A stretch of DNA of 64,000 nt, taken from NCBI GenBank assembly GCA_945906815.1, contig CAMDRT010000013.1, positions 46,642 through 110,641 on the forward strand, read 5' to 3'. Position 1 is the stretch's first letter. Each line of letters opens with the position of its first letter. A program made the translations under genes and the position numbers. Origin of the DNA: Bordetella parapertussis. GTDB lineage: Bacteria; Pseudomonadota; Gammaproteobacteria; Burkholderiales; SG8-41. Under the pieces are notes generated by a model that ran no database searches, was not told the origin of the DNA, and saw only the letters and a list, made by a program, of their open reading frames with translations. Shown here in pieces: positions 17,693-26,271 of the stretch.

Positions 17693-18616
17693 ATGTGTAG
17701 AGCCCTCGCCTATCTAGGCCAACCCGTGCTGCTCGATACCCTGCTGTTTCAGCCCGACAGCGCGTTGATCCGCCAGTCGTACATGCCCAAGATGCTGCAA
17801 CTGCTCAACCTCGCAGGCTTTGGCATGCGCGCCTGGGACCGGCGTTCATTTGACGCCGCCAAGCCGTTCAGCTACGCCTCGACCTCGCTGCCGGTATTCG
17901 ACCGAAACCTTAAGGCACTCGCCGAAAAAATATACCCCACCTGCGTGCTCGCGCATGTGCGCGGTGTCGCTTACTCCACCGAGGTCGATATCTCGCTGCA
18001 AAACGTGCACCCATTTCAGTATCCGGGTTTCAAGCTGGCACTGGCACACAATGGCGACCTCGCGCGCGTGCGTGAAATGAAACCGCTGCTGTTGCAACAC
18101 ATCAAACCCGATATAGCGATGCGCATCTCAGGCACCACCGACAGCGAATGGATTTACGCCTTGCTTGCTTCACAACTGCAAGACCCCACACGGCAATGCT
18201 CGGCCGATGAACTGGTGACTGCCATGGATCGCACGCTGACGATCATTCGCAATGTGCGCAGGCAACTCGACATTGCCACCTCTTCATCGGTGAATCTTTT
18301 CATCACCACCGGCGAACAACTGGCGGCAGTACGCTACTGCTTTGACTTCGGCTGCTACCGCACCGAAAACCCCACACAAGTACACGAAGCGAACCTGAAC
18401 TTTCTAAGCCTGTGGTACACCTCGGGACGTGAATACGGCTACTACCAAGACGAATGGAAAATGAGCGGCGGCGCCGACACCGCCGATTCCATCATGATCG
18501 CCTCCGAGCCACTGACCAAAGACACCTCGACCTGGCTAGAAGTGCCGGAGTATTCCATGATTTATGCGGACACACGGGGGGGCAGTCCCAGTGTGGAGAT
18601 TCATTATCTGAGTTAA
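17693..18616 (+). CDS. Class II glutamine amidotransferase (YafJ/EgtC-like)
   Basis: A 307-residue N-terminal-nucleophile amidotransferase domain. Cys2 directly follows the initiator Met (MCRALAYLGQPV) and would be the catalytic residue after Met removal. Other family blocks are CVLAHVRGVAY, LALAHNGDLAR and ISGTTDSEWIYALL, which contribute the Arg, Asn/Gly and Asp of the glutamine site. An open frame extends upstream to 17603, but the requirement for Cys2 fixes the start at the ATG at 17693. No synthase domain is attached. EgtC-like gamma-glutamyl hydrolysis or a stand-alone glutaminase role is possible; there is no ergothioneine gene nearby. Confidence 0.85.
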   Translation: MCRALAYLGQPVLLDTLLFQPDSALIRQSYMPKMLQLLNLAGFGMRAWDRRSFDAAKPFSYASTSLPVFDRNLKALAEKIYPTCVLAHVRGVAYSTEVDISLQNVHPFQYPGFKLALAHNGDLARVREMKPLLLQHIKPDIAMRISGTTDSEWIYALLASQLQDPTRQCSADELVTAMDRTLTIIRNVRRQLDIATSSSVNLFITTGEQLAAVRYCFDFGCYRTENPTQVHEANLNFLSLWYTSGREYGYYQDEWKMSGGADTADSIMIASEPLTKDTSTWLEVPEYSMIYADTRGGSPSVEIHYLS

Positions 18617-18661
18617 GTTCCCCCACAGTGCAACACTGTGGATGGTGGCGATGCAGTCTGC

Positions 18662-19876
18662 TCAGGGGTTATTGCGCAGAAAAAACAGCCGGCGGAAACC
18701 GGCACGTATGGCCGCCAGCTTGCCGGCGTCTTCCGGACGCGAATTGGTGTTGGTGATCATTTTTCTCAGGAACACCCATAGCAACAACACAAATCCCGCC
18801 ACCAGCGTCGCAATAATGGCGATCATGGCCTTTGCCGGCTTAGCTTTACGCTCCGGCGGCGTAGCTTTGTCCACCACCTGTATCAGAGCGCCTTCCCTCG
18901 CCTCATCCACCTTGGCCAATTCGAACTGACGCGAAAACAATTCAAACAGGGTTTCCTGGTATTTAAAGTCGCGATACTTTTCAATATAGCCGCCGGCAGC
19001 AGAAGCAGGTTCCGCGCCCGCTGCGCTTTTTTGCAACTGTGCGCGTAGTGCCGCCAAAGCCAGTTGCGCTTGCTTGAATTCCGGCGCTGCCTCGGTGAGA
19101 TAGCCACGCATAGCGGCCAGCTTGACTTCCTGTACCGTCACTTGCGCCTGCAAACGCGCCACGCTTTCCACTGCCGCCTTGGGATCGGCTTTTAGGACGT
19201 TCGCGCCTACACCAATACCGCCGAGCGCGATTTCCGCTGCCGTCAACCGCGCCTTGGTTTGCTCTAGCTGGCGCGCAAAGAAGACGCGGCGTTGCTGCGC
19301 CTCGGTCAACGCCAGCGTGCCCATCAAGGTCCGCAGTTCGACCAGGTAGGCGTTGGCGATGTCCGCTGCACGCTGCGGTGACTTGTCGTCTACCTCTATG
19401 GTCAACATGCCATCTTTACCCGCAGCGACCCGGGTACTGCCCGCCAGCGTTTTGCGCACGTCCTCGCGGAACTTCGCCTCGTAAAGATCCATCAACTTGA
19501 AACGATCGATCAAGCGATCAGCCACCGCACTACTCTTGAGTAGCGCGACATACTGATCCGACGGATTTTTGATCCCTGCTGCGGAGGCAGCCAGCCCTGA
19601 AAGCGCTCCCAGTTGCGAGAGCGCGGCGGCCGCGGAACTTTGCTGTTGCTGCGGCGGCAGAAACGTGGTTTTCGCGGTAAACGTAGGGGCGATCGAAAAC
19701 GAGAAGCCCAACGCTGCGAGTCCGACCGCCAAAGGCCCCAACACCAGCAGACGCAGGTTTTCGGCGATGACTACGCCCAGGTCCAGGAGGCTGATTTCAT
19801 CGTCTTCTGGCGTTGTAGAAATAGTATCGGCTGGGGGTGATTCCGGCATGAGGTCAGGGCTTAAATGTGCGGGCAA
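18662..19876 (-). CDS. Wzz-type polysaccharide chain-length determinant / export inner-membrane protein
   Basis: A 404-residue polysaccharide co-polymerase. After a 35-residue acidic N-terminus (EDDEISLLDLGVVIAEN) comes TM1 (LRLLVLGPLAVGLAALGFSF). The periplasmic domain of about 290 residues contains coiled-coil segments (RRVFFARQLEQTKARLTAAE). TM2 (AMIAIIATLVAGFVLLLWVF) lies near the C-terminus, preceded by the Pro-rich VVDKATPPERKAKPAK motif typical of Wzz. No cytoplasmic tyrosine-kinase domain is present. It follows the outer-membrane export gene by 29 nt. Glycosyltransferase genes are absent nearby, so the polysaccharide is unknown. Confidence 0.85.
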   Translation of the reverse strand: MPAHLSPDLMPESPPADTISTTPEDDEISLLDLGVVIAENLRLLVLGPLAVGLAALGFSFSIAPTFTAKTTFLPPQQQQSSAAAALSQLGALSGLAASAAGIKNPSDQYVALLKSSAVADRLIDRFKLMDLYEAKFREDVRKTLAGSTRVAAGKDGMLTIEVDDKSPQRAADIANAYLVELRTLMGTLALTEAQQRRVFFARQLEQTKARLTAAEIALGGIGVGANVLKADPKAAVESVARLQAQVTVQEVKLAAMRGYLTEAAPEFKQAQLALAALRAQLQKSAAGAEPASAAGGYIEKYRDFKYQETLFELFSRQFELAKVDEAREGALIQVVDKATPPERKAKPAKAMIAIIATLVAGFVLLLWVFLRKMITNTNSRPEDAGKLAAIRAGFRRLFFLRNNP

Positions 19877-19905
19877 CTATACGGGCTGTTCGACGCAAGC
19901 ATCGG

Positions 19906-22281
19906 CTAAAAATCTTTCAACACTTTCAACCCCGCGACGCCCAGGGCAAATTGATAAAAGACCTGTGACCAGTCTTTTAATTCCTTGGTGAAGCGGAATC
20001 TGTCGAGATTTTCGGGCACGACTATGGTGTCGCCTGGCATCAGCTTTTCCCGCTCTATCCTGGAGAACAGAAATCCAGATTGGCGCTTGCTCAATACCGA
20101 ACCATCCGCGCGCAGCACATAAAGGCTGCCGGTGTCGGCATCTTTAGTGGGGCCGCCGGCTTGCACCAGATAATCGGTCAAGCGCTTTTCGGGCCGATAA
20201 ATGAACGCATTGGCGCTGTACACGTTACCTACTACTGCAATGGTGGACGGCGCCGCCGGCACAAAAAACCGGTCGCCGTCTTCGAGCCGCAAATCCGGAA
20301 GATGGCGCAGTTGCGCCTGCTCCGGCGGCAGCTCCAGTACGATGCGCCCGGTCGCCCTGACTTTGCGCAGCCGCTGCACCAAAGCGAGCTGGCCTTCTGC
20401 CGCAGTTTTTGCGGTGTCCGCCTCGTCCTTGGAAAGACCCGCCTTTCCCGCCAGGTTGCGCTGCACTTCCTGCTCCATGCGATCCGCCGCTTCTTCCAGC
20501 CGCTTTTGCTGCAAGACGCGAGTGGATTCACGCTCAAACTCAGCGCCGAACAAATAGGCGTTCTGAGACAGCCCGCCGAGGCGAGCAATCAGCTGACGCA
20601 AGGTTTCTCCGGGCTGGGCTTGATAGACACCTGCAACCGCTACTTCGCCTTCCAGTTTCACAAACAGTGGTTGCTTTGCTACTTGCACCACAATGTCGTC
20701 TTTGGAGAAGATGGTAATCACATCGCCCGCTTGCAGTTGCACATTGTGCGTAGCATCACCCTCCAGCACGGCCTTACCCAGATTAAAGGGTATCAGCGTC
20801 GTCGTAAGATCAAGCAGGTTGAGCCGTTCAATTGCCGCGTAATCCCAGTTGACCTCCGGCAGCGAGCGCCGCAGCTCCGCACGCAGTCTTTCCTGACCCG
20901 CGCCTGCCTGACCTGCCTGACCTGCCTGACCTGCCTGACCTGCCTGACCTGCACCCTGGGTACGCGCAACCTCGCGTAGCCGCGCATCGTCTCGGTCCTG
21001 CCCGGCAATATCTGTTCGAACCGCAAGATTACGTTTGACCCAGTATTCGGGAACGATCAAGGCGCTCTTATCGGGTATCACGTCCTTTACCCGCAGGCCG
21101 CTGCGCCACGGATGGCGTGCCGCCCTCTCCACATTACCGCGCACTGTTACCGCATTGTCAAAACGCGGGGACAATGGAATGACTTTTACCAAGTCGCCAT
21201 CCTGCAGCAGTTTCTCTAGCCCTGCCTGGTCAAGATTGAAGTCTTCGACTTTACGTGTTTTTCTATCTACGATGCGTTCCACCGCTACCTTTTGACCGGA
21301 AGCGGTTACCGTCAAGCCGCCCGCCACATCGATTAAATCGGCAAGTTTTGAACGCCCACGAATTTCATAGATAGCCGGAACATTAACGCTGCCGGATATC
21401 GCCACCAACTGGCCAGTCGGCGGGATGTAAATCACATCCCCTGGCAACAAGCGTACATCTTTTGATTTGTCGCCCTTGTGCAGCAACGCGTACAGGTCGA
21501 ATTCGGTCACCAGTTTATCGCCGCGCCTGAGCTGAATCGCGCGCATCGATCCTTTAACACTGGGGCCACCGGCGGCAAACAAGGCGTTAACCAGAGTACT
21601 CAGCGAACTCACCGTATAGGTGCCGGGACGCAGCGCCTGACCCACTATAAATATCTGGATAGAGCGCAACTGACCCATGGTGACTTTAAGGTCAAAATTC
21701 GTGAACACCCGGCCTATGGAGCGCTTGATATGCGCTTCGAGGTCCTGGTAACGAACGCCTGCGACATTAATGTTGCCGATTCTGGGAATGGTAATCGCGC
21801 CGTTGCGATCCACCGTGGCGCGATAGTCGATATCCACCTGTCCCCAGCTGCTGATCAATAACTCGTCCCCCGGCCCTACGATGTAATCCGGCGTTACCGG
21901 AATACGATCCAGCGGCGAGAATGTGCTAGGCACATTCTGAAACAGGTTAAACCCAAACAGCGGCAATTCCCGCCCCAGCGACTGCGCTACGAAATCCTGG
22001 AATTCGTGGCGCTCTACCGGTGCTGGCCTCTGCACCGGCTCGGGGGGAAGCGGCTTTAATCCCCGCCCGGTTAAGTCCACGCCCGTCGTTGACGGCAGCC
22101 CTGGCTCGGTAGCCATCTGCAATACACGGTTGGTATTGGTGATCAATGGAATCTGCGACTGCTGCCCGCCTACAGTCTGGCTTTGCTGCTGCGTCTGATC
22201 CTGCTGCGCTATTGCAGGCGACAGCATCCCGACACACAGTACCCACCCAAGTAACCAGAGAAACATGCCGTGAATACCCAT
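19906..22281 (-). CDS. Wza-like outer-membrane polysaccharide export protein with SLBB domains
   Basis: A 791-residue exported protein. The signal peptide (MFLWLLGWVLCVGMLSPAIA) ends before QQDQTQQQ. A Poly_export domain follows (DYIVGPGDELLISSWGQVDI, then RNGAITIPRIGNINVAG). Several SLBB-type beta-grasp repeats come next (GQALRPGTYTVSSLSTL, SGSVNVPAIYEIRGRSK, EGEVAVAGVYQAQPGE, VGNVYSANAFIYRPEKR). The protein is about twice the length of Wza and lacks an obvious lipobox. A (Gly-Gln-Ala)n tract encoded by a 9-bp repeat (20905-20949) sits in a linker. With the Wzz-like partner it should form the export channel for a capsule or exopolysaccharide. Confidence 0.88.
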   Translation of the reverse strand: MGIHGMFLWLLGWVLCVGMLSPAIAQQDQTQQQSQTVGGQQSQIPLITNTNRVLQMATEPGLPSTTGVDLTGRGLKPLPPEPVQRPAPVERHEFQDFVAQSLGRELPLFGFNLFQNVPSTFSPLDRIPVTPDYIVGPGDELLISSWGQVDIDYRATVDRNGAITIPRIGNINVAGVRYQDLEAHIKRSIGRVFTNFDLKVTMGQLRSIQIFIVGQALRPGTYTVSSLSTLVNALFAAGGPSVKGSMRAIQLRRGDKLVTEFDLYALLHKGDKSKDVRLLPGDVIYIPPTGQLVAISGSVNVPAIYEIRGRSKLADLIDVAGGLTVTASGQKVAVERIVDRKTRKVEDFNLDQAGLEKLLQDGDLVKVIPLSPRFDNAVTVRGNVERAARHPWRSGLRVKDVIPDKSALIVPEYWVKRNLAVRTDIAGQDRDDARLREVARTQGAGQAGQAGQAGQAGQAGAGQERLRAELRRSLPEVNWDYAAIERLNLLDLTTTLIPFNLGKAVLEGDATHNVQLQAGDVITIFSKDDIVVQVAKQPLFVKLEGEVAVAGVYQAQPGETLRQLIARLGGLSQNAYLFGAEFERESTRVLQQKRLEEAADRMEQEVQRNLAGKAGLSKDEADTAKTAAEGQLALVQRLRKVRATGRIVLELPPEQAQLRHLPDLRLEDGDRFFVPAAPSTIAVVGNVYSANAFIYRPEKRLTDYLVQAGGPTKDADTGSLYVLRADGSVLSKRQSGFLFSRIEREKLMPGDTIVVPENLDRFRFTKELKDWSQVFYQFALGVAGLKVLKDF
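20905..20949. repeat. In-frame 9-bp minisatellite (five TGCCTGACC units)
   Basis: Five perfect tandem copies of TGCCTGACC, reading GGTCAGGCA on the coding strand, encode Gly-Gln-Ala repeats in a linker of the Wza-like protein; a partial copy follows. Copy-number change would alter linker length without a frameshift. Confidence 0.9.
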
Positions 22282-22377
22282 TAATTTATTGAATTAAAAC
22301 GGTATTTAAGAAATTATGTAGATGGAATAACGCTCGAAGCAGGCGCAATACAGCGGCGGAATTATACCGCAGATACC

Positions 22378-23610
22378 CTATGCGCCATCCAACGACTGCC
22401 GAAAATCACCCATCAAATCATCAATGTCTTCAATGCCTATCGACAGCCGGATCAGCGATTCCGCTATGCCCATTTCGGCACGGCGCGCAGCGCCCATTTC
22501 CCAATAAATAGTCTGCGCTATCGGTATCGCCAAGGTGCGATTGTCACCGAGGTGGCTGGATGAAATCACCAGTTGCAGACGATTGAGGAAGTCGCAGCAA
22601 TCGATGCCGTCGGCAAGCTCGATACTCATCAGAGCACCGTAGCACTTGAATAACGCACCCGCCAGCCGGTGCTGCGGGTGATCTTCGAGGCCGGGGTAGT
22701 AGACCTTGGTCACCTTGGGATGGTGGGCGAGAAAGCGCGCGAGCGCCAGCGCGTTAGCTGAAGAGCGCTCCATGCGCAGCGCCAGCGTCTCGGCGCCGGT
22801 GGCGATGCGGTGCGCGGGTTCGGCCGCCAGCGTTGCCCCTATGTCGCGCAATCCCTTTTTGCGAATTTGCTGAATACCCCACAGCGCGGGCTTGGCATTC
22901 TTGTAATTGTCATAAATATTGGCATACTGCGTCCAATCATAAAGCCCGGTGTCGGTGACCGCGCCACCCAGCGCATTGCCGTGTCCGCCGATGTACTTGG
23001 TCAGCGAATTGATCACCAGTGACGCCTGGTCGCGCTTCGGGCGGTAGAGATACGGCGAGGTCATGGTGTTATCGACGACGTAGATCAAACCGTGCTGCGC
23101 GCACAATGCCCCGATGCGGGTGAGGTCCGCCACCTGCGTGCGCGGGTTGGCGATAGTCTCGACGAACACCATACGGGTATTGGGCCGGATCGCGCGCGCC
23201 ACGTTGTTCACATCGCTCGCATCCACGAAAGTGATCTCGCAGCCCCAGGTATTGAAAGTGCCGAACAGGCTGTTGGTATTGCCGAACAGGAACGAGGTCG
23301 AAACCACATGATCGCCGCCACGCAACAGCGCGACAAAGGTCGACGCAATCGCCGCCATGCCGGTGGCAAAACATGCGGTGGCAACGCCGTCCTCCATCTT
23401 GCTCACCTTGGATTCCAGCGCAGCGGTAGTGGGATTGCCCTGACGCCCATAGGCATAACCGGCGGCCTCGCCCTTGAACACCCTCACCAGTTCACGCGAG
23501 TCGGGATAGCCAAACGCCACCGCAGTATGCATCGGCTTGTGCACGGAAAAATGTTCTATCGGCGCTTCCAGATCGGAATGCAGTATGCTTGTGGTAAATC
23601 CGTTTTTCAT
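22378..23610 (-). CDS. Cystathionine gamma-synthase family PLP enzyme
   Basis: A 410-residue Cys/Met-metabolism PLP enzyme. The cofactor Lys is in VINSLTKYIGGHGN, the phosphate and active-site region in GYAYGRQGNPTTAALE, and the Asp contacting the pyridine N in YVVDNTMTSPYL. The C-terminal VISSSHLGDNRTLAI segment carries the Ser/Arg of the substrate site. Family members include cystathionine gamma-synthase, O-acyl-homoserine sulfhydrylase and methionine gamma-lyase; the exact reaction is not certain. The start is the ATG at 23610, which has a GAGG site 9 nt upstream; an ATG at 23658 would read through the leader hairpin. A terminator-like hairpin in its leader suggests attenuation. Confidence 0.88.
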   Translation of the reverse strand: MKNGFTTSILHSDLEAPIEHFSVHKPMHTAVAFGYPDSRELVRVFKGEAAGYAYGRQGNPTTAALESKVSKMEDGVATACFATGMAAIASTFVALLRGGDHVVSTSFLFGNTNSLFGTFNTWGCEITFVDASDVNNVARAIRPNTRMVFVETIANPRTQVADLTRIGALCAQHGLIYVVDNTMTSPYLYRPKRDQASLVINSLTKYIGGHGNALGGAVTDTGLYDWTQYANIYDNYKNAKPALWGIQQIRKKGLRDIGATLAAEPAHRIATGAETLALRMERSSANALALARFLAHHPKVTKVYYPGLEDHPQHRLAGALFKCYGALMSIELADGIDCCDFLNRLQLVISSSHLGDNRTLAIPIAQTIYWEMGAARRAEMGIAESLIRLSIGIEDIDDLMGDFRQSLDGA

Positions 23611-23625
23611 GACTTTGCCTCGTTC

Positions 23626-23665
23626 AAAAAACAAAAACCCGGTACGCTTGCGCTGCACCGGGTTT
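23626..23665 (-). terminator. Terminator-like hairpin in the 5' leader of the cystathionine gamma-synthase family gene
   Basis: On the minus strand a 9-bp stem (AAACCCGGT/ACCGGGTTT, arms 23657-23665 and 23635-23643) with a 13-nt loop is followed by a T-rich run broken by single G residues. It ends about 15 nt before the ATG and just before the ribosome-binding site. Upstream, GAGAG...GGTCTC could form a competing helix. It may end the transcript of the tctC gene at 23807 or act as an attenuator or riboswitch expression platform. I could not match it to a known SAM-riboswitch consensus. Confidence 0.6.
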
Positions 23666-23806
23666 GAGACCTAACGACACTCTCTTTAGCCGGATTTATT
23701 GCGCGCCCGCAAGCTGAATTCAAATCGGCGCGTTACAACTGCGGAAGAACGTTACCCGCTGCAACCCCATTTGTCAATGCATAGCGCAGCGCACGCCCGG
23801 CGTGCG

Positions 23807-24772
23807 CTATTTGATCAGGCCCATGGCCTTGGCAGCTTCCCGGTAATCCTTGCTGCGCTCTTGGATGAACGCGGCACTCTTATCGAAAGGTATATCGACC
23901 ACTTCAAAGCCGCCATCGGCCATCCACTTCAGGATGTCGGGGTCTTTATTGAGTGCGGCCATCATGTCGGACACGCGCTTTTGTACCTCGCGCGGCGTTG
24001 ATTTTGGCACTGCGACGCCGCGATACGCGCCGTCCACCCACTTGAAGCCGAGCTCCTTGAAGGTGGGCACTTCGGGAAACGCCGGATGGCGTTTGTCGAG
24101 CGCCACCGCCAGCATGCGCATGCGGCTGCGCTGCTGCATCGCCAGCGGCACATACGACAGGGCGCCAGTGACATGTTTGCCGATGATCGACTGCGTCATC
24201 TCGCCGGTGCCCTTGAACGGCACGTAGGTGCTTTTGCTATCGGTGTAGAGATTGAATTTTTCATGCGCCACGTGATTGGCGGAAAATGTCGCCGAACCCG
24301 CGAATGTCAGTTTTCCCGGCTGCGCCTTGACCGCTTTCACCAGATCGGCAAACGTTTTATAGGGGCTGTCGGAGGCGACGATCAGCGCATCGGCGGTGTA
24401 GTGAAACCAGTACGCGGGCGTGATGTCTTCGGTTTTGTATTGCACCTGCCCTTCCAGCGGCTGCAACACGATATGCGGCAAATTGCAGCCGACAATGGAG
24501 TAACCATCCGCCGACATGCCGTTGAGCGCAGCCCATGCCAGGCCGCCGCCCGCACCAGGTTTGTTGACGACAATAAGCTCGGTTTTATGTTTTTTGCGAA
24601 ACACCGTCTGCTGCCAGCGCGCCATGATGTCGGATTCGCCGCCGGCAACAAACGGAATGATGTACTGAATATTTTTTTCCGGATAGGCGGCGTGTATGGC
24701 TGCTGCTGCGCTCGACAAAATCAGCGCGCTCAATATTTTCAGTGCACGACTGGTGCTCATTTTTCTTCCCAT
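23807..24772 (-). CDS. Divergent TTT-family substrate-binding protein
   Basis: A 321-residue exported receptor related to TctC but clearly apart from the other Bug proteins here. The signal peptide is MSTSRALKILSALILSSAAAAIHA. Mature start is YPEKNIQYIIPFVAGGESDIM. Where the others have DNR or ENR this one has VVNKPGAGGGLAW, and the central block is TYVPFKGTGEMTQSIIG. The ligand-contact loop GCNLPHIVLQPLEG is also unusual. The true start is probably the second Met (residue 5). It lies 67 nt downstream of a CoA-transferase gene on the same strand, suggesting uptake of an acid that is then activated to a CoA thioester. Confidence 0.85.
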   Translation of the reverse strand: MGRKMSTSRALKILSALILSSAAAAIHAAYPEKNIQYIIPFVAGGESDIMARWQQTVFRKKHKTELIVVNKPGAGGGLAWAALNGMSADGYSIVGCNLPHIVLQPLEGQVQYKTEDITPAYWFHYTADALIVASDSPYKTFADLVKAVKAQPGKLTFAGSATFSANHVAHEKFNLYTDSKSTYVPFKGTGEMTQSIIGKHVTGALSYVPLAMQQRSRMRMLAVALDKRHPAFPEVPTFKELGFKWVDGAYRGVAVPKSTPREVQKRVSDMMAALNKDPDILKWMADGGFEVVDIPFDKSAAFIQERSKDYREAAKAMGLIK

Positions 24773-24839
24773 GATTATTTATAAAAACCATGGCTGACAA
24801 CACCATGTCTGCTGCAGACCTGCCGTTTCCGAACGCGTG

Positions 24840-26042
24840 CTAAATAATTTTCTTGTCGCGCAAAAGCGCCTGCTGTGCCTCACTATACCCCAGCGCCGCC
24901 AGCACCCCGGCCGTATGCTCGCCCAGCTTCGGCCCCAGCCAGCGCGTGCTGCCCGGCGTATCCGTTAGCTTCGGCGTCACCGCGGGTATGCGCATCGGCT
25001 TGCCGTCGGGCAACGGCCATTGCTCGATCATTTTGCGCGCGGCGTAATGCACGTCGTTAAGAATGTCTTCGGGATCGTAGACTCGGCCGGCGGGAATCTC
25101 CGCTTGTTCCAGGGCGTTGAGCACCGCCGCCAGATCCTGCGTGCGCGTCCAGTCCTCAATGGCTTTGTCCAGTTCCGCCGCGCGCGGCACGCGACCGCTG
25201 TTGGTGGCCAGCGTCGCATCATGCGCCAGATCGGCACGGCCCACCGCCAACATCATGCGCTTGAACAGGCTGTCGTTATTGGCGCCGATGATCACATATT
25301 TTCCGTCGCGCGTGGCGTAGGTATTCGACGGCGTAATTCCCGGCAGCGCATTGCCCGCGCGCTCGCGCTTGTAGCCCAGCACGTCAAACTCCGGAATAAA
25401 GCTCTCCATCATGTTGAACACCGACTCATACAACGCCACATCGACAATCTGCCCTTTGCCGCCATGCGCCGTGCGGTGATGCAGCGCCATCATCGCGCCG
25501 ATCACCCCGTGCAACGCGGCGATGCCGTCGCCGATGGAAATGCCCATGCGCACCGGCGGCTGTTCCGGGTAACCCGTCACATAACGCATGCCGCTCATCG
25601 CCTCGGCCACCACGCCGAAGCCGGGCCGGTCGCGGTACGGCCCGTCCTGCCCATAGCCCGACAGGCGTACCATGATTAATTTTGGATTGATTTTCGACAA
25701 CTGTTCCCAGCCGATATTCCATTTTTCCAGCGCGCCGGGGCGGAAATTTTCCACCACGATGTCGGCATCACGCGCGAGCTCACGCACTATCGCCTGCCCT
25801 TCGGGCGCACGCAGATTCACCGTCACTGACTTTTTGTTGCGCCCCTGCACATACCACCACAACGAAGTGCCCTGATACATCTTGCGCCACTGGCGCAACT
25901 GATCGCCGCCCTCGGGCGCTTCGATTTTGATCACCTCCGCGCCAAACTCGGCCAGCATGCGCGCACAAAACGGCCCCGCAATCAGCGTTCCGAGTTCGAT
26001 GACCTTAATGCCCGCCAAGGGGCCTTTGTTTTCTGATGTCAC
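24840..26042 (-). CDS. CaiB/BaiF family (class III) CoA-transferase
   Basis: A CoA-transferase of about 400 residues. It starts with GPLAGIKVIELGTLIAGPFC and LAEFGAEVIKIE, the standard N-terminal blocks, then VVENFRPGALEKWNIG and YGQDGPYRDRPGFG. The catalytic Asp is expected in ISIGDGIAALHG. Such enzymes move CoA between carboxylic acids. The frame is open to an ATG at 26147, but those codons run through a repeat region; the GTG at 26042 places the start close to the conserved domain. It sits upstream of the divergent tctC receptor on the same strand, so the pair may import and activate the same acid. Donor and acceptor are unknown. Confidence 0.87.
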   Translation of the reverse strand: MTSENKGPLAGIKVIELGTLIAGPFCARMLAEFGAEVIKIEAPEGGDQLRQWRKMYQGTSLWWYVQGRNKKSVTVNLRAPEGQAIVRELARDADIVVENFRPGALEKWNIGWEQLSKINPKLIMVRLSGYGQDGPYRDRPGFGVVAEAMSGMRYVTGYPEQPPVRMGISIGDGIAALHGVIGAMMALHHRTAHGGKGQIVDVALYESVFNMMESFIPEFDVLGYKRERAGNALPGITPSNTYATRDGKYVIIGANNDSLFKRMMLAVGRADLAHDATLATNSGRVPRAAELDKAIEDWTRTQDLAAVLNALEQAEIPAGRVYDPEDILNDVHYAARKMIEQWPLPDGKPMRIPAVTPKLTDTPGSTRWLGPKLGEHTAGVLAALGYSEAQQALLRDKKII

Positions 26043-26063
26043 GGATACACCGTTTTTTGTGAA

Positions 26064-26195
26064 GAGGTGAACGAGTGAACGGGTGAACGAGTGAAATCCC
26101 CCTCTCCCCGACCCTCTCCCCCTGCCGGGGGCGAGGGAGCACAGCACGGGTTACTCGATCACTCGATCACTCGATCACCCGTTCACCCGTTCACT
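26064..26195. repeat. Nested inverted repeat: 8-bp iterons flanking a CCCTCTCC hairpin
   Basis: The left arm has 8-bp iterations of GTGAACGA/G, and the right arm (from about 26152) has iterations of TCACTCGA and TCACCCGT, its reverse complement with drift. Between them (26098-26140) is a G/C-rich hairpin of the CCCTCTCCCC...GGGGGCGAGGGAG type, a dispersed intergenic repeat common in proteobacteria. The whole could form a cruciform in the gap between the CoA-transferase and Mrr-like genes. No coding capacity is evident. Confidence 0.7.
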
Positions 26196-26271
26196 GTCAG
26201 CAGTCTAAGCCAGCGCTTACACAATGTGAAGGCAGCCACTACAATGGCGCACTTTACTATAAGGCACCCGC

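Noticed and set aside
20881..20960. The CCTGACCTG tandem repeat as a CRISPR-like or iteron array
   Set aside because: It has no spacers, is in frame within a coding region and encodes Gly-Gln-Ala.
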